A stretch of DNA of 64,000 nucleotides from Nitrospirota bacterium (GCA_021811105.1 JAJZPM010000004.1:62001-126000); one strand, 5' to 3'; shown: positions 54,468-63,332, counted from the stretch's first letter. Notes: a model not told the origin generated them from the sequence alone. Numbers and translations: made by a program.

Positions 54468-55130
54468 TCAAAGCATCAGGGAATCCACGAAAGAGAAGTA
54501 ATCGGACGGCGGGTCTACCAGCTGCATGCCGACAGCATACTTCATGCCGTCCTCCGCTGAAGGAAACTGAGGAGGGATGCAGGACGAATCAGAGGTCCGG
54601 ACCACCCTGCCTTTCAGAGGTATCTCACGGTTGTCCCGAACATGAAGAAGAATGTCGACTGTGGCCCCGCATTTAAAGACGGCATCGGTCATGACCAGCA
54701 TGCCGGAATCCGAGAGGTTATAGATCATGCCTTTATGTTTTTCGTCTATGCTGGCCTGCACCGATTTAAAGACCCTCATGCCCCGCAGCGCAGCCTTGAG
54801 CTTGTCGATATCGAACGGCTTTTCGAAAAATTCAAAGGCCCCCCTCTTGAGGGCTTCCTGCCTGATATCTTCGTCCGCACTGGACGTAATCATCACCACC
54901 CGGCTGTGGGGCGATTTGCCGCTAATATAGTCAAGTACGTCGAGTCCGTCTATGTCTGGAAGTTTTTTGTCGAGGATGACAATATGATAGAATTTCTCCT
55001 GGATCTGCTTCATTGCTTCGTTACCGGTGCCCACAGCCTTAACGTGCTGGAACTCTTTTGAAAAAAAACGCATCATGACCGACCTTAGCAGTTCATTATC
55101 GTCGACAAACAAGACATTTTCCGGACGCAT
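54468..55130 (-). CDS. Response regulator with REC and PilZ-like domains
   Basis: Residues 1-120 form a receiver domain (VLFVDDNELLRSVM, phospho-Asp in VILDKKLPDIDG, Lys in FFEKPFDIDKL). The C-terminal 95 residues look like PilZ, with the NXSXXG-type motif in YNLSDSGMLVM. The upstream arginine motif (RXXXR) that binds cyclic-di-GMP is not seen in VQASIDEKHKGM, so nucleotide binding is doubtful. It is convergent with the NtrC-like gene. It may link phosphorylation to motility or surface behaviour. Confidence 0.82.
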   Translation of the reverse strand: MRPENVLFVDDNELLRSVMMRFFSKEFQHVKAVGTGNEAMKQIQEKFYHIVILDKKLPDIDGLDVLDYISGKSPHSRVVMITSSADEDIRQEALKRGAFEFFEKPFDIDKLKAALRGMRVFKSVQASIDEKHKGMIYNLSDSGMLVMTDAVFKCGATVDILLHVRDNREIPLKGRVVRTSDSSCIPPQFPSAEDGMKYAVGMQLVDPPSDYFSFVDSLML

Positions 55131-55399
55131 TCCCTTTTATCCCTCTCATGATGCTGTTTGCTATAGATTAATTTTTTTTGTGAAAAAAGCAATATCTATG
55201 CCTGCAAATAATAAAAACCCCAATCAGCAGCTAACCTATTGTTTTTCTTGATTCTGTTATAGGATTTATCCGACTTCCATTGCCGCTGTAATACAAAAAT
55301 TGTATAGTGAAGTTAGTAAAATGACGCAGTCGCAGAGGCATTTCAACAGTCACTGACTGAGAAATATATTTTTTGTATTATTTCTAACTATCGATACCC
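55131..55399. other. A+T-rich intergenic region
   Basis: Between the divergent REC-PilZ and lipoprotein genes (306 nt in all). It has TATAGT-like boxes (near 55301) and poly-A/T tracts but no gene or recognised repeat. Confidence 0.5.
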
Positions 55400-55429
55400 T
55401 TGACACCACAAAAGCCAAATTTGTATAGT
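55400..55429 (+). promoter_or_regulatory. Strong promoter of the small lipoprotein gene, leaderless layout
   Basis: A perfect TTGACA (55400-55405) and TATAGT (55424-55429) are 18 nt apart. The ATG at 55437 is 7 nt past the -10 box, where transcription itself should start. No ribosome-binding site exists. This is the clearest leaderless promoter in the window. Confidence 0.8.
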
Positions 55430-55436
55430 AAACATT

Positions 55437-55811
55437 ATGAAATTTTTGGCGATGTTAAGCGCTTTTTGTCTTCTATTTATAGGCATGCTGACTGCTTCCT
55501 GTTCCAGACAGACTGCCCAGTCGCTCGTAGGCACGTGGCAGGAGGTCAACGGGACGGAGTCCATAGAGTTCCTCAGGGACGGCTCTTTCCGGGGCAAAAT
55601 GATTTGGGATATGACCAAACAACCGGTTGAAGTCGTGGGAACCTATTCAAGAAAGGGAGACCTTGTAGACCTCAAGGTGGACAAACCAGCGCAATTGACT
55701 CCCATGACATGGAAAGTGACAATATCCGGCCCTGAAATGACTATCGCCTTTCAGCAGGGAGGCGCCTTGAAACTCGACGGCAGTTCGCTGAGATACCGCC
55801 GAATCTCGTAA
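55437..55811 (+). CDS. Small lipocalin-like lipoprotein
   Basis: The 124-residue protein has a signal peptide with lipobox LTASC (Cys22). The rest is beta-rich, starting with LVGTWQEVNGTESIEFLRDG, the 'GTW' opening of lipocalin-like or DUF5640-like domains that make small barrels. It is expressed from its own strong promoter. The function is unknown. The TMTC-like gene follows after about 100 nt. Confidence 0.75.
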   Translation: MKFLAMLSAFCLLFIGMLTASCSRQTAQSLVGTWQEVNGTESIEFLRDGSFRGKMIWDMTKQPVEVVGTYSRKGDLVDLKVDKPAQLTPMTWKVTISGPEMTIAFQQGGALKLDGSSLRYRRIS

Positions 55812-55911
55812 GACGATTTTCAAGACCGCCCTTTTGGTCTTTATGTCTATTAATTTCTTTTCCGCCCTTATCGCAAAAAGACGACTGCCGGCACAGCTAC
55901 GGGTTAATAAT

Positions 55912-57933
55912 ATGACCGAACGCGTCCGTCTGCGCTTCTTCATCTCCCTTGTACTGGTCGTCGCGACCTTCCTTATCTTCGCGAAGGTGGGAGGTCATGA
56001 TTTTATCTCCTATGACGACAACCTCTATGTTACCGACAACCAGATGGTGCAGGGCGGACTGTCCTGGAGCGGCTTTGTATGGGCCTTTACGACCGTACAC
56101 TCCGCCAACTGGCATCCCATTACCTGGCTGTCCCACATGCTCGATATGCAACTTTTCGGCCTTCGGCCGGGTGCTCACCATCTGGTAAATGTGCTTTTTC
56201 ATTCGCTCAATACGGTCCTTCTCTTTCTGATACTGGCACGTATCACCGGAGCAATATGGCGAAGCGCCTTTGTCGCGGCCCTGTTCGCGGTTCATCCGCT
56301 GCATGTGGAATCTGTTGCGTGGGTATCCGAGCGCAAAGATGTCCTGAGCACCTTCTTCGGTTTTTTGACCATCTGGGTGTACGTTCGCTATACAGAGCGA
56401 CCGGGCATGACGCGTTACCTGTGGGTGGTTCTCTTGCTTGTTCTCGGCCTCCTAAGTAAGCCGATGCTCGTGACCATGCCTTTTCTTCTCATCCTTCTGG
56501 ATTACTGGCCGCTCGGGCGAATGCAAGGCGGGGGTCAGTCCGTCACCGAATCGAATCCGGTCCGGCCAAAGGCGACCTTGTCGCAATTGCTTGTGGAGAA
56601 GATCCCGCTTCTTGTAATCTGTACTGCATCAGGCATAGTGACCCTGATCGCTCAGAAGAAGGGTGAAGCGATGGCGGACCTTTCCCTGGGCTTAGGGCTT
56701 CGCATTGCTAATGCGGCAGTCGGCTATGCACGATACCTCGGAAAGACCTTTTGGCCGGTGGGGCTGTCAATTTTTTATCCGCACCCCGGGGCAGGGATAC
56801 CGGTGTGGCAGGTGGCCGGGGCCTCTTTCCTTCTTCTTACGGTCACTGGTTTGGTCCTGATGAGGCTGAGGCAGTCCCCCTGGCTTGCAGTGGGATGGTT
56901 TTGGTTTATGGTAGCGCTCGTTCCGGTGATAGGAATTGTTCAGGTGGGGGCGCAGTCGATCGCCGATCGTTACACCTATATTCCACTCGTCGGGATCTTT
57001 ATAATGATAGCCTGGGAGGTCCCTGAACTGCTAAAGCGCTGGCGCATCGGTGCCCGGGCGCTCGGGATCGCATCAGCACTGGTGCTCCTTCTTCTGTCGT
57101 CTCTGACGTGGAGGCAACTCGACTTCTGGAAGAACCACGAAACCCTTTTCCGCCATGCGATCAGTGTAACAAAGGACAATTGCGTCGCCCTTAGCAGCCT
57201 TGCCGATTATCTCGCCAGGAAGGGTAATGTCGACGAAGCTTACAGCGACCTCAATGAGTCGTTGCGGCTCTGCCCGAAAGACGAAGAGGCCTGGTACAAC
57301 CTGGGCGTCTTACAACGGAACAGGGGAGAGATGGCAGAGGCGGAAAACTCCCTGCGCGAGGCGTTGCGGCTTAAGCCCCGATATACCAAGGCCTGGTCCA
57401 ATCTTGGCTCGGTATATATGGCACAGGGCCGAATGGCCGAGGCGATCGAAGCCCTTCTCGAAGCTGCGCGCGTCTCACCCGATGACGCTTCCGTCTGGTT
57501 CAACCTCGGCTTCTTATATGGAAAGAATGGGCAACCTGAAGAAGCGGTGGAAGCCTATTGCGAATCAGTACTGCTAAAGCCGGCCTACTGGGCGGCATGG
57601 AACAATCTTGGCATTACATATAAAAACTTAGGCCGGATATCCGAAGCCGCGGCAGCATTCGGACAGGCGGCGCAAATCCGGCCTGACGATCCAATGGCGT
57701 GGTACAACCTTGGGATCCTTTATGCAAACACCGGGGACTTCACTAAGGCAATCGGGGCTTTTCGCAATGCCGTAAGGGTAAGGCCGGACCATGCGGCTTC
57801 CTGGTACGAAATGGGCATGGCCTACTCTTCGATGGGAAGACAACAGGAAGCAGGCGAAGTGGTCCGTACACTGCAGTCTCTCGACCCCGGGCTTGCCGAG
57901 AAACTCAGTAGCCGCATAGGCCAGAGCAGGTAA
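55912..57933 (+). CDS. TMTC-like membrane glycosyltransferase with C-terminal TPR repeats (copy 1)
   Basis: The 673-residue protein (from ATG 55912; an in-frame ATG at 55834 is an alternative) has about ten membrane helices and then six or seven tetratricopeptide units (EAWYNLGVLQRNRGEMAEAE, KAWSNLGSVYMAQGRMAEAI). The first loop has the acidic motif FISYDDNLYVTDN, and ANWHPITWLSHMLD with HPLHVESVAWVSERKDVLS are conserved. This resembles TMTC/GT-C protein O-mannosyltransferases. A paralog lies 3 kb away on the other strand. It probably glycosylates exported proteins; the acceptor is unknown. Confidence 0.8.
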   Translation: MTERVRLRFFISLVLVVATFLIFAKVGGHDFISYDDNLYVTDNQMVQGGLSWSGFVWAFTTVHSANWHPITWLSHMLDMQLFGLRPGAHHLVNVLFHSLNTVLLFLILARITGAIWRSAFVAALFAVHPLHVESVAWVSERKDVLSTFFGFLTIWVYVRYTERPGMTRYLWVVLLLVLGLLSKPMLVTMPFLLILLDYWPLGRMQGGGQSVTESNPVRPKATLSQLLVEKIPLLVICTASGIVTLIAQKKGEAMADLSLGLGLRIANAAVGYARYLGKTFWPVGLSIFYPHPGAGIPVWQVAGASFLLLTVTGLVLMRLRQSPWLAVGWFWFMVALVPVIGIVQVGAQSIADRYTYIPLVGIFIMIAWEVPELLKRWRIGARALGIASALVLLLLSSLTWRQLDFWKNHETLFRHAISVTKDNCVALSSLADYLARKGNVDEAYSDLNESLRLCPKDEEAWYNLGVLQRNRGEMAEAENSLREALRLKPRYTKAWSNLGSVYMAQGRMAEAIEALLEAARVSPDDASVWFNLGFLYGKNGQPEEAVEAYCESVLLKPAYWAAWNNLGITYKNLGRISEAAAAFGQAAQIRPDDPMAWYNLGILYANTGDFTKAIGAFRNAVRVRPDHAASWYEMGMAYSSMGRQQEAGEVVRTLQSLDPGLAEKLSSRIGQSR

Positions 57934-57962
57934 CATCCTTCAGGCCCCGTCCGGAACGTTAT

Positions 57963-58036
57963 GTCTGCGTTTACGTGAATCACAATGATATCTGCCGAAT
58001 TTATGTACTTTTTCAGTATATTTGCCTTCTCCTTTA
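57963..58036 (-). repeat. Dispersed element 'GCGTTTACGTGAA', copy 3
   Basis: TCTGCGTTTACGTGAATCAC and ATCTGCCGAATTTATG followed by ACTTTTTC match copy 1 closely. It begins 14 nt beyond the stop of the minus-strand gene at 58050-58724, in the same polarity as the other two copies have with their genes. Confidence 0.75.
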
Positions 58037-58049
58037 TCAACGATAGGGT

Positions 58050-58724
58050 TTACTTTAGAATATCCAGTTCCTTCGGGTGCTGTTGATAGTATTGCCTGAT
58101 GTAATCCCATAATTGGCTCTCGTCTTTTCGCCACTGCGGGGAGTATTCAATCTGCATCCACCATCCGACCTGCCGATAAACGGCATTCAGATACTCCGTG
58201 TATTCTTTCTCTTCCCGGTTCCATTCCTGAGTCAACCATTGCGGCAATTTGCCGCCGTAAAAGGAAAGGACTTCCACTTTGAGCGCTTCCTTGTCCTTCT
58301 CCCATTTTTTTACGTTGGCTTCCATACTCCCCTTCGCAGCCTCGAGGTTCTGCATGTTTTTCAGGACATAATTGGGAGAGGTCCGCCGGTTTTCCGTATT
58401 ATACTTCGTTCTTTCATAATTGGCCCGGTATGCGGTGTAGTTTTTTGCGAGCGCGGCATACTCGTTTCGCAGATCGGTATTGATCCGCCTTAATGCATCC
58501 AGATACCCCTTCTGCTTCTCCTCACTCATGTGGTCCAGGACGGCCCCGTATCCATTCTGTTTCGTGCCGGCAGGCTGCTCCTGACTGGTGCTGCTTCCTG
58601 ATCCGGACAGCTGACTGGGCGCGTTTCCCACGCCGTCCGTATCCGCGGCGTCCGAATTACTTATCAGGAAGAGCCCCCCCAAAAAAAACACACCAAGTGC
58701 GAGATACTTGCTCAGCCTTGCCAC
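58050..58724 (-). CDS. Secreted helical protein of unknown function
   Basis: The 224-residue protein has a signal peptide (LALGVFFLGGLFLISNSDAA) and then a serine/glycine-rich linker. A long charged helical region follows (GYLDALRRINTDLRNEYAAL, AAKGSMEANVKKWEKDKEAL), ending with a tryptophan-rich part (QVGWWMQIEY). It lies between two TMTC-like glycosyltransferase genes and may be their substrate; the SGSGSSTSQ linker would suit O-glycosylation. That link is inference. The signal peptide is coded across a run of T8G7. Confidence 0.65.
   Translation of the reverse strand: MARLSKYLALGVFFLGGLFLISNSDAADTDGVGNAPSQLSGSGSSTSQEQPAGTKQNGYGAVLDHMSEEKQKGYLDALRRINTDLRNEYAALAKNYTAYRANYERTKYNTENRRTSPNYVLKNMQNLEAAKGSMEANVKKWEKDKEALKVEVLSFYGGKLPQWLTQEWNREEKEYTEYLNAVYRQVGWWMQIEYSPQWRKDESQLWDYIRQYYQQHPKELDILK
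58674..58688. repeat. Homopolymer pair C7A8 inside a signal-peptide coding region
   Basis: Seven C followed directly by eight A (plus strand) read as T8G7 in the minus-strand gene, codons for VFFLGGLF. Slippage here would shift the frame at residue 13-18. Confidence 0.7.
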
Positions 58725-58848
58725 CTTTGTCCTCCTGTCGCCATTAATTTTGTATGAGCCTTTCTGATCGCTTCTGAAACCGATATCAGTCGCAGTCCTC
58801 TCCCTACAATACTTAAGCCAGTTGCCGGCAGTACGCCGCTATAACTTG

Positions 58849-60693
58849 TTACCTCAGCTCCTGCTTCCGTTTTACTGCGGCATCGAGGGCAAGGCGCGCC
58901 TCGGCCAACCCGGGATTAATACGTAGCGCCTCGGCGAAATGCCCAATGCCTTCGTCCAGTTTCCCCTGGCGCGCCAGCGCAATCCCCAGGTTATAGTGCG
59001 CTTCGGCAAAGTTCGGGCGTATGCGGAGCGCCTCGCTGAAATGCATGATGCCTTTTTCAAGGTCCCCCTGTGTTGCAAGGACAAGGCCCATACTGAAGTG
59101 AGTCTCCGCATTGTCGGCATTCACACGAAGTGCCTCGGTGTACTGATAAAGGGCGTCATGAAGCCTTCCCTGCTCCGCCAAGGCATTTCCCATATTGATA
59201 TGCGCGCCTTCATGGTCAGGATCCACCTTCAATACCTCCCAATATTGATCGATCGCCTCTGCAACCTTGCCCTGTTGCATGAGTGTAAAACCCATATTGA
59301 AATGCGCCTCCGCATCCCGTGGTCGTATGCGTAAGGCCTCGGTATATTGGGAGATCGCTTCATCGGGTCTGCCTCTCCTGGCCAGGGCATAGCCAAGACG
59401 AACATGGGCAATATCATTGTCGGGGACCGATTCGATAGCATGGCTGAAGAGAGTGATGCTGTTTCGCCAGTAGCCCAACTGCTGCCACGTTATAGCCGCA
59501 CATGCCAAAAGTGTGAGGACTCCCAGAGTGGACAGCACCAAGCGCCGATGTCGGTCCTGTCCCATAATAATAGGCGCACCCCATGCGATCATGATGAAGA
59601 GACCTATGAGTGGAACATACGTATAGCGGTCGGCCATGGACTGTCTGCCCACCTGTACCAGCCCGATAACAGGTACGAGCGTTCCGAGGTACCAAAGCCA
59701 ACCCATCAGCAGATAAGGATGTTTTCGTGCAAGACGGACCGTCGCAAACGACAGCACCGCCAGCACCAGGCCGGCAGATACCCCCTTCATAATTGATTCT
59801 GTGGAGGGTAGGGGGTAGATGACGGCAAGATGCAGCGGCCAGAACATCTTCCCCATATAGCCGACGTAGGCTGCCAGGGCGTTGATAATCCGTGAAAAAA
59901 ACGGCACCGTATCCAGAGAAGAGACAGCGCCGCCTTTGTACTGGACATAAATGGTTACAAGGCTGGAGGCGAATGAAAAGGCGATAAAAGGGATTTTTTC
60001 TATGATTAAAGGAGTGAAGACATTTTTTTGTCCTGACAAAAGTGAAGAGCCTTCCCGGATGGACGAAAACCTGCCGAGCGGCCAATAGTCCAGAAGGAAC
60101 AGCGTAAAAGGCAGCGTAACCAGCATCGGCTTGGACATAAGCCCAAGAACAAAGGCAGAAAGGGTCAACAGGTATCTCAATCTTCCCGGCTTTTCAACAT
60201 ATCGGACATAAAGTGTTAAGGTAAGCATCCAGAACAGCGTGCTTAAGACGTCCTTGCGCTCCGCCACCCATGCCACCGACTCCACATGAAGAGGATGCAG
60301 CGCAAACAGTGCCGCGACAAAGGAACTCTGCCAGTATGTACCGGTCAGCCCGTTGAGGAGAAGAAAAAGCAGGATAGCGTTGGCCGCATGGAAGACCACA
60401 TTCGTCAGATGATGTCCCCTAGGATTCAACCCGTAAAGCGATACATCGAGCATATGCGATACCCACGTCAGAGGATGCCAGTTACCCGCATGCCCCGTGG
60501 TGAACGCCCACTTGAGACCTTCGGGAGTCAATCCTGACGCTACGGCCGGGTTTTCGGTGATGTACCTTCCGTCATCGTAGTCGACGAAGTCATGGCCGCC
60601 CACCTGCCAGAAAATCGCAAGGGTGACCGCGAGCAGAAAGAGGCTCATTGATGCTCTTCGTATCAAGTCGGTATCTTCGGTAAAGGCCTTCAT
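58849..60693 (-). CDS. TMTC-like membrane glycosyltransferase with C-terminal TPR repeats (copy 2)
   Basis: The 614-residue protein (ATG 60693; an earlier frame start at 60744 spans a hairpin) is a paralog of copy 1. It has the acidic loop FVDYDDGRYITEN, GNWHPLTWVSHMLD, and HPLHVESVAWVAERKDVLS, about ten membrane helices, then five TPR units (DAEAHFNMGFTLMQQGKVAE, FAEAHYNLGIALARQGKLDE). The TPR part is less like copy 1 than the membrane part, so acceptor choice may differ. It should act at the inner membrane with the TPR domain facing the periplasm, as in TMTC. Confidence 0.8.
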   Translation of the reverse strand: MKAFTEDTDLIRRASMSLFLLAVTLAIFWQVGGHDFVDYDDGRYITENPAVASGLTPEGLKWAFTTGHAGNWHPLTWVSHMLDVSLYGLNPRGHHLTNVVFHAANAILLFLLLNGLTGTYWQSSFVAALFALHPLHVESVAWVAERKDVLSTLFWMLTLTLYVRYVEKPGRLRYLLTLSAFVLGLMSKPMLVTLPFTLFLLDYWPLGRFSSIREGSSLLSGQKNVFTPLIIEKIPFIAFSFASSLVTIYVQYKGGAVSSLDTVPFFSRIINALAAYVGYMGKMFWPLHLAVIYPLPSTESIMKGVSAGLVLAVLSFATVRLARKHPYLLMGWLWYLGTLVPVIGLVQVGRQSMADRYTYVPLIGLFIMIAWGAPIIMGQDRHRRLVLSTLGVLTLLACAAITWQQLGYWRNSITLFSHAIESVPDNDIAHVRLGYALARRGRPDEAISQYTEALRIRPRDAEAHFNMGFTLMQQGKVAEAIDQYWEVLKVDPDHEGAHINMGNALAEQGRLHDALYQYTEALRVNADNAETHFSMGLVLATQGDLEKGIMHFSEALRIRPNFAEAHYNLGIALARQGKLDEGIGHFAEALRINPGLAEARLALDAAVKRKQELR

Positions 60694-60708
60694 TGTCGCA
60701 CTCAGGCA

Positions 60709-60737
60709 CTTACGCACGGCAGGAAGCCGTGCGTAAG
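60709..60737 (-). promoter_or_regulatory. Perfect 12-bp hairpin just upstream of the second TMTC-like gene
   Basis: CTTACGCACGGC (60709-60720) and GCCGTGCGTAAG (60726-60737) flank an AGGAA loop. If translation starts at 60693, this is a 5'-leader hairpin 15 nt before the start codon. It could also be the end of the upstream cytochrome operon, but no T-run follows. Confidence 0.55.
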
Positions 60738-60753
60738 AGTCCATCCATATCTT

Positions 60754-61134
60754 TTATCTGCAGAGGGCCTTGAAAAGTTGACTCATGACGGGGTCGAGCT
60801 CCATCGCCCGCCAGTCTCCGAGTTCGTGAGATACCTGGGGAGGTTTGTTCCGCGACTCGATAATCACTTCACGCTCCCGGACGATCTTGTTCGCGCAGTC
60901 GACTTCCTCAAGGGAACTTGCGGCAGAACCGTCACTTCCAATCTCCCTGGTCCGGACCTCTTTCACGTCCTTCCCCAGGGGGATAACGCTCGCCGCATCG
61001 TAGAAACAACGTGCCCCCTTATCGGTCGAGGTCACGTATTTCCACTGATCATCGACCGCCGACGCCCTGCAGGGGAGGAACAGGACCGCCCCTGCAAGGA
61101 TGCCCAGCAGCAAACTTTTCGCGGTCTTCATCAT
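60754..61134 (-). CDS. Secreted surface-adhesin-E-like protein
   Basis: The 126-residue protein has a signal peptide ending near RASA. The mature part (YVTSTDKGARCFYDAASVIP, KEVRTREIGSDGSAAS) fits the small beta-rich Adhesin_E domain (surface-adhesin protein E of Haemophilus). Two cysteine pairs may form disulfides. The start overlaps the NHL gene stop, and it is the last gene of the cytochrome operon. The role in the operon is unknown. Confidence 0.7.
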   Translation of the reverse strand: MMKTAKSLLLGILAGAVLFLPCRASAVDDQWKYVTSTDKGARCFYDAASVIPLGKDVKEVRTREIGSDGSAASSLEEVDCANKIVREREVIIESRNKPPQVSHELGDWRAMELDPVMSQLFKALCR

Positions 61135-62036
61135 TTCACCAGCGTGTACACCTGGACGCGGCTGTTTTCCCTGTCTGCCACGAAGAAGACCCCGTTTTCA
61201 TTGATGGAAAGCTCAGCCGGATACCGGACAAGACCTTCTTTCCATCCGAAGACGATCGGGCGGCCCCTGAAAGAGCCGTCCGGTCCTAGGACCACCACGC
61301 CGCCGCCGTTCTGGTCGGCAAGGTACAATTGTCCCGTGTTGTCCACGGTCATGTTTGCGGGGAAATTCATGTCCTGCTCCATATCCTTCGTCACCGCAGA
61401 GAATCCCTTCGAGCCGTCTCCATGCGCCTCATATACCCTTGCGTCTGCGCCGTCGAGAAGATAAATGTCCCCCTTCTGGTCCACTGCAAGGTCCGTGATG
61501 AATCCGTACTTCTCCGGGAACGCCACCTGCCTCACGTACTTTCCCGAGGGATCAAGGACAAGGACGCGCCCGGAAAATACATCGAGGATATAGATATTGT
61601 CCGCGCCATCGATCTTGAAGCTCTTGGTGATAAACTCAGAAGGAGACGGCACGCCGGCAGGATCGATATACCCCTTGAAGGCGCCCTCAGGGGAAAGCCG
61701 GGCGATCCGGTGCAGTTTTCCGTCCAGGGCGAAAATATCGCCCTTGGAATTCATCTGCACCTTCACAGGGTCCGTCGCCTCCGCAACCTTGATCTCCTGC
61801 CCGCCCTTTACCGTCGAGCCGTCGACCGTGTATTTCAGCAGCCGGCCGTTTCCAGTATCGGCAACGACAAGGACATTCCCCCTGCAGGCGACACCTTCGG
61901 GGAGCTTCAACCCGTTCCCCTTGACGTCGCTATAGACCGAGGAACTGAAAATCATCTGCACCGCGGCGCCGAATGAGGCGGTCGCAAGCGAAAGCACGAA
62001 AACTACAACAACGATTTTTGCAGACGTTCTTGTCAT
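61131..62036 (-). CDS. Secreted NHL-repeat beta-propeller protein
   Basis: The 301-residue protein has a signal peptide (VVFVLSLATASFGAAVQ) and about six NHL repeats, for example LPEGVACRGNVLVVADTGNG, FITDLAVDQKGDIYLLDGAD and FPANMTVDNTGQLYLADQNG. It should be a periplasmic or surface propeller. NHL proteins often accompany multiheme cytochromes in metal-reducing bacteria and are thought to be scaffolds. GGGAGGTGATGCA precedes the ATG and overlaps the end of the 16-heme gene. Confidence 0.88.
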   Translation of the reverse strand: MTRTSAKIVVVVFVLSLATASFGAAVQMIFSSSVYSDVKGNGLKLPEGVACRGNVLVVADTGNGRLLKYTVDGSTVKGGQEIKVAEATDPVKVQMNSKGDIFALDGKLHRIARLSPEGAFKGYIDPAGVPSPSEFITKSFKIDGADNIYILDVFSGRVLVLDPSGKYVRQVAFPEKYGFITDLAVDQKGDIYLLDGADARVYEAHGDGSKGFSAVTKDMEQDMNFPANMTVDNTGQLYLADQNGGGVVVLGPDGSFRGRPIVFGWKEGLVRYPAELSINENGVFFVADRENSRVQVYTLVK

Positions 62037-62040
62037 TGCA

Positions 62041-63321
62041 TCACCTCCCTACCTGTTTGTGGCACTGGGTGCACATTTCATCCATCGGCGTAAACCAGAT
62101 GAAATGCTTGTTCTCGGTGCCGTGAGCCCGGTGGCAGCTTTCGCATGTTACGGCCACGTTCCTGTTCCTCGGATCCATGACTTTTTCACCGAGCGGGTGT
62201 CCGGTGTGGTTCCTCCAGTCGTGGCAGGTATTGCAGACGCCGATAATCGTCGGCTGGGCGAAGAGGAAATCCGCGTCCGACGCATGCGGGTTATGGCATA
62301 TCGTACAGTTGCCTTCCTGTATCGGCGGGTGTTTGGTCTGAGAGCGTTCCTGCCTCTGTATCGTATCGTTATGACACGTGTTGCAGAGCGGTATCATCGG
62401 CGCTCTCAGAAGTTTAGCCTGTGTCGATGCGTGCGGATTATGACAGTTCAGGCATCCTTTCTTGCCCAGCACCGGCCAGTGGATCTTGTTCTTGCCCAAC
62501 ATCTCATTGACAGCATTGCTGTGACATCCCCGGCATAACTCGTATCCGGGTTTCTTCGTTGCAAAGGGCGTCGACGACGAAGGGTCCATATGGCACTGGT
62601 TGCACATCCTGTTGGCAACCGGCTGATGCACGTTGTCGAAGAGGATCCCGCCCCTGTTGGACCCGTGAGGGTTATGGCAGGTCGTGCAGCGGGCTTTTGC
62701 AACAGGATAATTCATGTGCTGCTTCGCAAACGACGGCGCGTCCGTTTTGTGGCACCCGAGACAAAGAGAAGGCACGGCATCCACAAGAAGGAACGCCGAC
62801 TTTTCGGACGCATGGGGGTTATGACAGGTGAGGCATCCCTTCTCAACAGGTGCATGCCTGAACTTCACCTTTCCGACCGCCTCTCCCATATCTTTGTGGC
62901 AGCCGAAACAGAGCTCGTTACCCGCCTTCAGCAGATTGAACTTGTTCTTCGCGGAGTGCGGGTCGTGGCACTTAACGCAACCGCCCTCGACCACTACCTT
63001 GTGTGCGCTGACCGCATTTTTGGGGACCATCTCGCCGTGACATCCGGCGCAGACCTTGCTCACCTGTTCCGCAAGCATTTTTGCGTGCGAAGACGCATGG
63101 GGGCTGTGGCAGCCGGTACAGTCCCCGTTCTTCACGGGTGTATGCACAAAGGGGTCCTTCAGCTTGTCCTGGAAGTCCACGTGACAGTTCAGACAGATCT
63201 TCCCCTTTGCGCCCATTTTCAGTTTGAACCTGTTGTCCTCGGCATGGGCCGGGGCGGCGAGACAGACAAGCCAGACCACGGACAAGACGAGCGCATATCT
63301 ATATCGACGGTACAATTTCAT
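62041..63321 (-). CDS. 16-heme c-type cytochrome (doubled CXXCH type)
   Basis: ATG 63321 follows AGGAGAAGGT. The 426-residue protein has a signal peptide (LSVVWLVCLAAPAHA) and sixteen CXXCH motifs by direct count, about one per 25 residues. Most occur in pairs with the pattern CLTCHNPHAS or CLGCHK, typical of the doubled-CXXCH family that forms long heme chains. The spacing suits a heme wire in the periplasm or at the surface. It is the second gene of an operon entered from the right edge. Homologs carry electrons to metals, nitrogen oxides or partner cells; the acceptor here is unknown. Confidence 0.93.
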   Translation of the reverse strand: MKLYRRYRYALVLSVVWLVCLAAPAHAEDNRFKLKMGAKGKICLNCHVDFQDKLKDPFVHTPVKNGDCTGCHSPHASSHAKMLAEQVSKVCAGCHGEMVPKNAVSAHKVVVEGGCVKCHDPHSAKNKFNLLKAGNELCFGCHKDMGEAVGKVKFRHAPVEKGCLTCHNPHASEKSAFLLVDAVPSLCLGCHKTDAPSFAKQHMNYPVAKARCTTCHNPHGSNRGGILFDNVHQPVANRMCNQCHMDPSSSTPFATKKPGYELCRGCHSNAVNEMLGKNKIHWPVLGKKGCLNCHNPHASTQAKLLRAPMIPLCNTCHNDTIQRQERSQTKHPPIQEGNCTICHNPHASDADFLFAQPTIIGVCNTCHDWRNHTGHPLGEKVMDPRNRNVAVTCESCHRAHGTENKHFIWFTPMDEMCTQCHKQVGR

Positions 63322-63332
63322 ACCTTCTCCTT

